Below, one piece after another: positions 58,378 through 64,000 of a stretch of 64,000 nucleotides of DNA (position 1 is the first letter of the stretch; every line of letters begins with the position of its first letter). The position numbers were made by a program, and so were the translations under genes. The DNA is from Sapria himalayana. Lineage: Eukaryota > Streptophyta > Magnoliopsida > Malpighiales > Rafflesiaceae. Below the pieces are notes generated by a model that saw nothing but the letters and a program-made list of their open reading frames with translations, did not search any database and had not been told where the DNA came from. The stretch is taken from NCBI GenBank assembly GCA_029783825.1, contig JAREIK010000801.1, forward strand, positions 8,531,571-8,595,570, written 5' to 3'.

Positions 58378-60136
58378 ATCATATCGCCCTCTCTCTATGT
58401 GCGAATAGCGAACACATTCCTTTCTTTATTTTGTAGTGGATGAAAATCAAAATCTCTGCAAGAATGTCTGAAATCCATCCTATTGCTTCCAATCTAGAGA
58501 AAAATGGGGTGGGATATCCGAAAGACATTGAAGAGAAAGTAGCAAAAGATGAGCAATAGGAGAACAATAGTTAAGGAAGATGAGTGAGGCAATTGAAAGT
58601 GTAGAAGAGAGGGACATCAAGAAAGATATATTTTTGTCGAAATAGGAGGAGAAGTGAATGAAGAATATCTTCATCAAGAACAATTTCATTGGCAAATGAG
58701 GATTTGACGAACTCATATCACCATTTTTGTTTATAGTATAGAAGTGGAAATGAGAGACCCTTTGCAAGCTCTTCAACCCAGATGATGCAATAGTAATGAG
58801 TGAGTTATATTTTAGTCTAAAAGAAAGTAAGAAGAAAAAATTCCTCGTGAAGGGAATTTGGCTGAAATTTGATAGTGTTTCAATGACGTCTTCAAGTTGC
58901 AAGAGGTCTCGGATGGTAAAAATTCAACAAGTTAAAGAAACATTCAAACTTTGAGAAGATTATTATGACATTGACAGATTGAAGATGATTCTAATGTGAG
59001 ATCAAGAAAAGCCCCTGTGGCATATACCAAGAGGAACTCTGACAGAAATGATAAAGTTTTGGTTTTTTTTTTTAATGTCAGTACTTCAGCCCTCATTACA
59101 TCCCTCATTATAGATCATCAGACTAAAGAGAGCTGCCCTGGAGTCTAACATCTATTACTTACTAATGTGGAGAGGGAACCAATATCAAGGGGAGAGGAAA
59201 AAAGATCATAAGAATGGACAAGGATAAAGAAAATGGAAATAACTATTGGAATAGAATCATTTGAAGTGTCTAACCAACATAATTTAATGAGAATGAAGAA
59301 GAAATTGACAGGAAGTTGAAAGAAACTCTACCCCACTGGGAGCCAAGTCAAACAACAAGAAAGCTGGATAACAATGAGGAAGTTTTCGCTTTGTTAATGA
59401 CTTTGTAAAATAAATTGGAGGATAGAGATAAAAAAATTCAAATAGGAATTGAAATGTAGGGACAACAAATTCAAATGGAGGGATGATCAATTGGAAACAT
59501 ACCTTGAATAGAATATTGATGAATAGAAAGAGAAATTCTTGAAAAGGGGTACCATGTGAAAGATGGAGTTGAAAGAAATGGAGAGGCTTTTTATGGCTGA
59601 CCAAGAGAAACACTAAGATTTCTTAAGGAAGTTGTCAGAGGAGAGAGAGAGAGTGGGCAATAAATGGAGAAGGATTTATTGATAAAGGCTGAATCTTTTG
59701 ACATGCTCTATTAGGTTACCACCAAATATTGGAAGGAGACAATCAAACAAAGTGATGAAGAATTGGAGATTTCTCTCTATTAGAAAGAAAGTTGTGGCTG
59801 GAAAGTTTGGACGTGTAATACCAACCAAATAAATATGTACTATACATAGGGTTCATTTGAGGATGACGTGAACTCACTTGGTGAAAGATAAAATGAGCTA
59901 ATTAAGAGTATTGCCAAGATGATGGAATGAGCAGTAAACGTAGTATCCAACAAGAAAAAATCAAAAAAAGCCATTTCGTTTATGCTTTAGTTCTAGCCAT
60001 CTAAAAGCCAATTCCTTCTATAAGACTTAAAAGCACATTCCTCCAAATCTTATCAAAGAAAATAAAAGTAAAAACTATAGATTCAAGTGCATTATTGAAT
60101 TGGTTGATCATCAATGAAATTACATTTTTGTATTAA
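58378..60136 (+). pseudogene. Gypsy post-integrase plant-transposon-domain ORF remnant
   Basis: Plus-strand pieces: LCKLFNPDDAIVMSELYFSL then KKKFLVKGIWLKFD (family W..FC..P.......REFYAN......VRGK.V.F), and PRGTLTEMIKFWFFF with LQPSLHPSL (family L...AK.W..F....L.PS.H.S.V). This is the putative plant transposon protein domain that many Athila-like elements carry after pol. Beyond 59,300 the strand is A/G-rich with Glu/Lys/Asn-rich frames consistent with a coiled tail. No intact frame. Minus frames of 109-140 codons are antisense shadows. Confidence 0.65.
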
Positions 60137-60158
60137 AAAAAAAGAAAAAAAGAGGACT
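60137..60158 (+). other. Candidate gypsy polypurine tract
   Basis: AAAAAAAAAGAAAAAAAGAG followed by GA, then CTGATTA. It lies about 75 bp before the first base I could align between the LTRs, so the 3' LTR may really begin at 60,160. Confidence 0.5.
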
Positions 60159-60234
60159 GATTATTTTACACTTGATGATTGACATTTCATTTTTCTTCTT
60201 TTTACTTAGAGTAAAACTCTAACTTTGAAAGATT

Positions 60235-61528
60235 TGATAGGCATGTATTATATATGTAAATGCTAAATTTGAAGATTTAATTTTTCCTAAATATGAGAAT
60301 TTTATAGGTTTTAAGTGAAAAGAAAGAAATCAACAGAACAACAAAAGTAAAAAAGCCAAAAAATGAGGTTGTGACTTAAATGTTTTGGTTGTGATCACAT
60401 TTTATGAAGACAAAAAGGAATTTTGGTTGCAACACTAATTTTTTGGTCGAGATATTTATTCTCTGTTATTATTTTTATTCTTGGCCATGACATAATTTTT
60501 TCAGTTACATTATTTTTGTCTCCACATTAATAATCTATCACAACATTATTCTTAGGTTGCAAAAATATACTATTGTGTTGCAAAATTTTTTTGTTGTTGT
60601 GATATTATTGTACATGTTGTGATGTTCTTTCTTGGTTTTGACACTTTCTTTAGTTGTAACATTAATCTTTTGTTGTGATATTTATTTTTAGTCGTGACAT
60701 CAAATAGAGCTAATAAGCAAGATCTAAGTTGTGACACTAATTCTTAAGTTATGACATGAACCACAATAAAACCCACATCATCAATATATAACATTTAGAT
60801 CATAATAATATTATTACTCTTTTAGATTTATGTACGAGGATTGCTTAGTATACAATGTTGAACTAGTTGTAGCTTAGTTTGAGATAACCTTCGAAATTAT
60901 GTGTGTCTTAGATGGATTGTGATAAGAGAATAAATTCGCATATTCGAAGCATTTATCATATGGATTATGATAGATGTTTGATTTATTGCCTTAGAATTAT
61001 TTGAATATTCAAGTAATCAAAGAATTTATCATATAGATTGTGATAGTCGATCAATGGATTGTTTGTATTATTCTTTGAATATTCTGTTATTCATGACATT
61101 GTGTGGTTCTTGAGATAGATTGTGATAGATGAATAAGAGTACATTGTTGAGATTTGTATGGACTATGATAAATGATTGAAGGCTTGCCTTAAATGAATGA
61201 CATATTTTAATATCATTCTTATTGCCTACATAAATTGAAAGGTGACAGTAGGCCAATGACTAGGTGATAAGTGTGACCGACATGTGCTAGTAGAGGTCGC
61301 ACAATTATGTGACCTCTACTAGCACACATACAATTAATTTTATTATTTGTTTATTTGATACATTCAATTTTAATTAATCTTGTTGTAAAGGTTAAACATT
61401 GAATTTTTTATTTGCTTTTGTGCTTAATTAATCTTAATGATCAATTTTTGTGAATCGATATCCGACTTCTAGAATTTAGTTTATTACTTGTTAGACTTGT
61501 ATATTAATGGTAATTTTAGTACATTGCA
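60235..61528 (+). mobile_element. Gypsy 3' LTR
   Basis: Aligns in order with 46,024-47,906, with AGGTTTTAAGTGAAAAGAAA (60,305), a decayed 19-bp array (60,430-60,560), ATATATAACATTTAGATC, TACGAGGATTGCTTAG, and the end TACATTGCA. About 300 bp is deleted around 60,810. A local palindrome at 61,296-61,326 (GTGCTAGTAGAGGTCGC with GTGACCTCTACTAGCAC) is absent from the left LTR. Confidence 0.75.
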
Positions 61529-61640
61529 AAATGATAATTGTCCATGCTTAGCTCAAGCTTTGCCAGGCATGCTCGGGTTGCCTATGGCACATGGAGGTGG
61601 GTTGTGCCGTGTCTGACTCATTCGACATTTTTACTTTGAG
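61529..61640. mobile_element. hAT terminal fragment
   Basis: GCTCGGGTTGCC, GGTTGTGCCGTGTCTGACTC and ATTCGACATTTTTAC form a GC-richer patch whose right edge resembles a hAT terminus (ATTTGACACCTCTA). No partner end found. Confidence 0.4.
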
Positions 61641-62080
61641 CGATTCTTCAATTCATATAATATTTTCAATAATTTGTACATCTTGTCTATACTTTCTAAA
61701 TTAGAAAATTCTAAAGATTAGTTTGCATATACATTCTCTTCATGATATTCTGCACATCTAATCTATGCATTAATTACTGGTAAGAAATTGCAAGAGAGTA
61801 ATATTATTGTTACTATGTGGGCTATTGAAGAGAAGATATCTTATTAATTAATTTTTTATGTCTTAGTAAATCTCTTGGTTATAGGTATGGTTTTAAATTG
61901 ATTTACCTTGCCATCAAGTTCATTTTTTATATTTACTCACAAAGTTAGTAAATGTATCTATTCCAAAGTATTGTAAATTATTTTCTTTGAACACCATAGA
62001 GAGTATTATAGATTTAGGTACTCGTCTTCTCTATCAAATTTTGTCTTATCTTTGGTACTATTGATCACATTTTGTTTATT
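61640..62080 (-). pseudogene. Copia RT N-terminal half, separated from its partner
   Basis: The minus strand reads ITKRFTKTQKIN, then DIFSSIAHIVTIILLSCNFL, EENVYANL and MYKLLKILYELKNR, matching the copia order VAKGF.Q..G.DY.E.FSPVA...TIR.LL, L.E.VYM and L.KSLYGLKQ. It stops where the downstream half (copy C, about 45,560-45,700) would continue, which lies on the other side of the gypsy. Confidence 0.75.
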
Positions 62081-62379
62081 TTATTTTTTAAAGTCTAGAA
62101 ATGTTAATGTTGATGTGGCAAATAATGATGTAGTATAAGTTGAGGAACATGATATTATCAAGGGAAAATTATTTTTAGGGAACCAAAACAAAAATATTAA
62201 TGTTTTGGTTCATTTTTTTTATTTTTTTTTAAATACTTGAAAATGTAAAATATTTATGCTTTAAGGCTAGAGAACTCATAAATCCATACTACATAAAAGT
62301 TTTCATATTCATTACTTATGCATAACATGTTCATTATGTATAATTGGTTATACATTTACACGCATTTATGCATAATGCG
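62081..62379. other. AT-rich spacer
   Basis: No feature seen other than a weak palindrome CATTATGTATAATTGG...GCATAATG near 62,333-62,378. Confidence 0.4.
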
Positions 62380-62929
62380 TAGAGGTGTCAAATGAGCCAT
62401 TTTGTGTCATGCTGAGTCTGACTGATTTAGGCTTGATTTTTCCAGCTTAGCCTACCCCTAGCTAGGATTGCGAGTATAAGACTAACTCGCACTGTATCAC
62501 TCGACTCACAGTCTCGGTCTCCAAATTATGGATTAATTATTTTAATTTTTTTTTCCAAATTTTATATTTTAAGTTATTATATATGAGTTGTGATTGCGAT
62601 ATTATGTTATTTATTTATTTTACATAAATCATAAAAAATATCAAAAAAACTATATCAATTATTCATTCATCATTCAATCCAAAATTAAATAAAATAACAC
62701 AAAGTCATAACTCACACATAATAATAACATAAAATAAATATTGTCAATCTCAATCATAATATTAATAATACAAGCTTAATTACCTCAATCTCAATGTCAA
62801 CCAATATAAGTATGCAACTGATCATTATCGCATAAGCATCTGATGATATCACTAGCGGTGGACTTAATCTTCTCATAATCTTGCTAGTCTTTATCTGTTA
62901 GTAACTCTCCTATTCTTGTTTAGCAAGAT

Positions 62930-64000
62930 CTTGATCATTGATATTCATCCTCGAATCTTTCTAATTCTTCATGTATATTAGTGCCGTAATGATTTATGGC
63001 TGCAATCATATTGACTATAATAGAAAAAGTAGGTTTTGATATTATGCTCAATATCATAGAAGTCAGTACATTCCATGTCATCTTAGACAGCATAAGATAT
63101 GCAGACTCATATAATTACTATTATTGTAAAATATCATAATTCTTGTTATCAGTAATTGACGATTCACCTCATTATTTTTTTCTCATTAAATGAATGAAAA
63201 AGTTATCATCTCTAAATAAGATATTCATGTTTGTACTCGGAGCTTGATTATTATTATTATTATTATATTTAATGTCGTGGTATGTAAATAACTTAGTTAA
63301 CTTCTCGTGAATGAAGTCTTCTGGTTGGTGTTTCTGGTTCATGCACGAGTATATCTATGTCAAAATATTTTGCATCCCTTCTGTCTTAATATTATGGTCT
63401 ATGCAGGCAGCCAGATAATAAAAATATGGAATGATGGATTAATATTTTAAGTACTTGGTTTCAATCTCAAGAGCCATGTTACTAAATATTTGGTCATCTT
63501 AGAGGTGTCAATCGGGTAGGGCTGGGCCAGCCCGACCTATTTTTTGATGGCCCAATCGGGCCACCATGTCATGTTCGGCACGGTCTGGGTATGACATGTC
63601 AATGACATGTCTTTAATATTTCTAATAAATATGTTAATGACTATTTTATTATTAGATACGTTATCAAATATGATATTATATATTTATTTTTAATATTATA
63701 TTTTAATATTATATTTTCTAAGTATTCTTATCATGCACTCATATATCGTTATATCATCATGAGGATGTATAATTTTTGAAAATCCTAATATATTTTTATT
63801 TAATATCTATTTAAAATTTACATAGTGGGTGATGTGACATGCATAAGATGCATCATTATGAATAGTTCTGATATTAGATATTACGAATACCGCTCTACTA
63901 TATTTTCTAAATTTATTAGTTATTATTTATTTTTTTTACTTATACTATTTCAGTATGTTGTTTTTAAGTATGGATTTAGGAATCCTATGATATGTTAGCC
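62930..64000 (-). pseudogene. hAT transposase pseudogene, second copy
   Basis: Minus-strand blocks: YESAYLMLSKMTWNVLTSMI (63,040-63,105), FRDDNFFIHLMRKNNEVNRQ, LTKLFTYHDIKY, a segment near 63,420-63,490 matching the ALE.K.KYLKYW region of the first copy, and at 63,800-63,900 the TSHDDT...CHITHYV block. The segment equivalent to 56,060-56,520 of the first copy is missing and replaced by a 110-bp hAT terminus fragment at 63,500. A (TTA)n microsatellite lies within at 63,247-63,267. Confidence 0.85.
63500..63612. mobile_element. hAT terminus fragment inside second hAT
   Basis: TAGAGGTGTCAATCGGGTAG followed by GGGCTGGGCCAGCCCGACC and GGCACGGTCTGG. Only one end is clear; the right side passes into transposase sequence at about 63,612 without a matching terminus. 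Confidence 0.7.

Larger units (their letters stand above)
46024..61528 (+). mobile_element. Ty3-gypsy element (Athila-like), with nested insertions
   Basis: Two direct repeats at 46,024-47,906 and 60,235-61,528 bound protease, RT, RNase H, integrase and a plant-transposon-domain ORF in that order. Removing the nested copia (49,465-52,149) and hAT (54,479-58,369 plus one target copy) leaves about 8.9 kb. Gag is missing: protease starts within a few bases of the left repeat. The extra ORF after integrase suggests the Athila lineage; this is inference. All frames are broken. Flanking 5-mers do not match, so the outer edges are approximate. Confidence 0.8.
62380..64000 (-). mobile_element. Second hAT element, partial (runs off the window)
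   Basis: The 3' terminus TAGAGGTGTCAAATGAGCC is at 62,380. On the minus strand follow an A/T-rich 3' region, the hATC domain, and upstream transposase blocks, all homologous to the element at 54.5-58.4 kb. The other terminus lies beyond base 64,000. Flank ATAATGCG (62,372-62,379) would be its target duplication. Confidence 0.85.

Noticed and set aside
58480..59613. Minus frames of 140 and 109 codons
   Set aside because: Antisense to the post-integrase gypsy remnant; plus-strand blocks match a known domain, the minus frames match nothing.
1..64000. CRISPR array, operons, riboswitches, tRNA or rRNA genes
   Set aside because: No spaced identical repeats with unique spacers, no cloverleaf-like or rRNA-like conserved segments, and everything recognisable is eukaryotic plant transposon sequence.

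Overview
This window is plant nuclear DNA made almost entirely of decayed, nested transposable elements. The evidence for a plant is the set of element families: Ty3-gypsy polyprotein remnants of the large Athila-like kind with a plant-transposon domain after integrase, Ty1-copia gag/integrase/RT remnants, a CACTA (En/Spm) element with a TNP1-like gene, hAT-Ac elements and their short derivatives, and a first exon resembling plant NADH-cytochrome b5 reductase. The DNA is very AT-rich. GC-rich islands coincide with hAT termini and with one minisatellite. An angiosperm is likely; I cannot fix the lineage. No intact protein-coding gene, rRNA, tRNA or CRISPR array was found.

Layout. 1-15.0 kb: an array of minus-strand gypsy-type remnants with three copies (A, B, C) of one 2.3-3 kb LTR-like repeat, separated by gag-like, plant-transposon-domain and protease remnants, and interrupted by two short hAT elements. 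15.0-29.6 kb: one large CACTA element whose ends face each other; it carries a TNP1-like gene (minus strand), an intron-free ARF1-like retrocopy, and several kilobases of palindromic TA satellite, microsatellites and a 0.5-kb AT-rich higher-order repeat. 29.6-32.9 kb: unrecognised AT-rich DNA. 32.9-35.0 kb: an internally deleted copia element (LTR, primer site, gag, protease motif, LTR) hosting a MITE. 35.6 kb: a single clean exon with a splice donor, the best candidate for host gene sequence (CBR1-like), followed by an intron-like region invaded by four short elements (36.5, 37.1, 38.1 and 39.7 kb), two of which are paired members of one family with perfect 8-bp target duplications. 40.1-44.5 kb: no recognisable gene.

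44.5-62.1 kb is a deep nest. A tandem triplication of copia reverse-transcriptase fragments (minus strand) is split by a gypsy element (about 46.0-61.5 kb, plus strand). The gypsy is interrupted by a 5'-truncated copia element (49.5-52.1 kb) and by a full-length hAT element (54,479-58,369, perfect 8-bp target duplication). That hAT contains a further 484-bp hAT derivative (57,715-58,198). 62.4-64.0 kb: the 3' half of a second hAT of the same family, minus strand, running off the window.

These parts do not form a working pathway. Every transposase or polyprotein seen carries stops and frameshifts, so the window reads as a record of successive insertions and deletions. The most informative items are the datable nest, the CACTA element carrying an ARF retrocopy, the LTRs that abut protease directly with gag missing, and the orphan CBR1-like exon that implies either a very long intron or a fragment.
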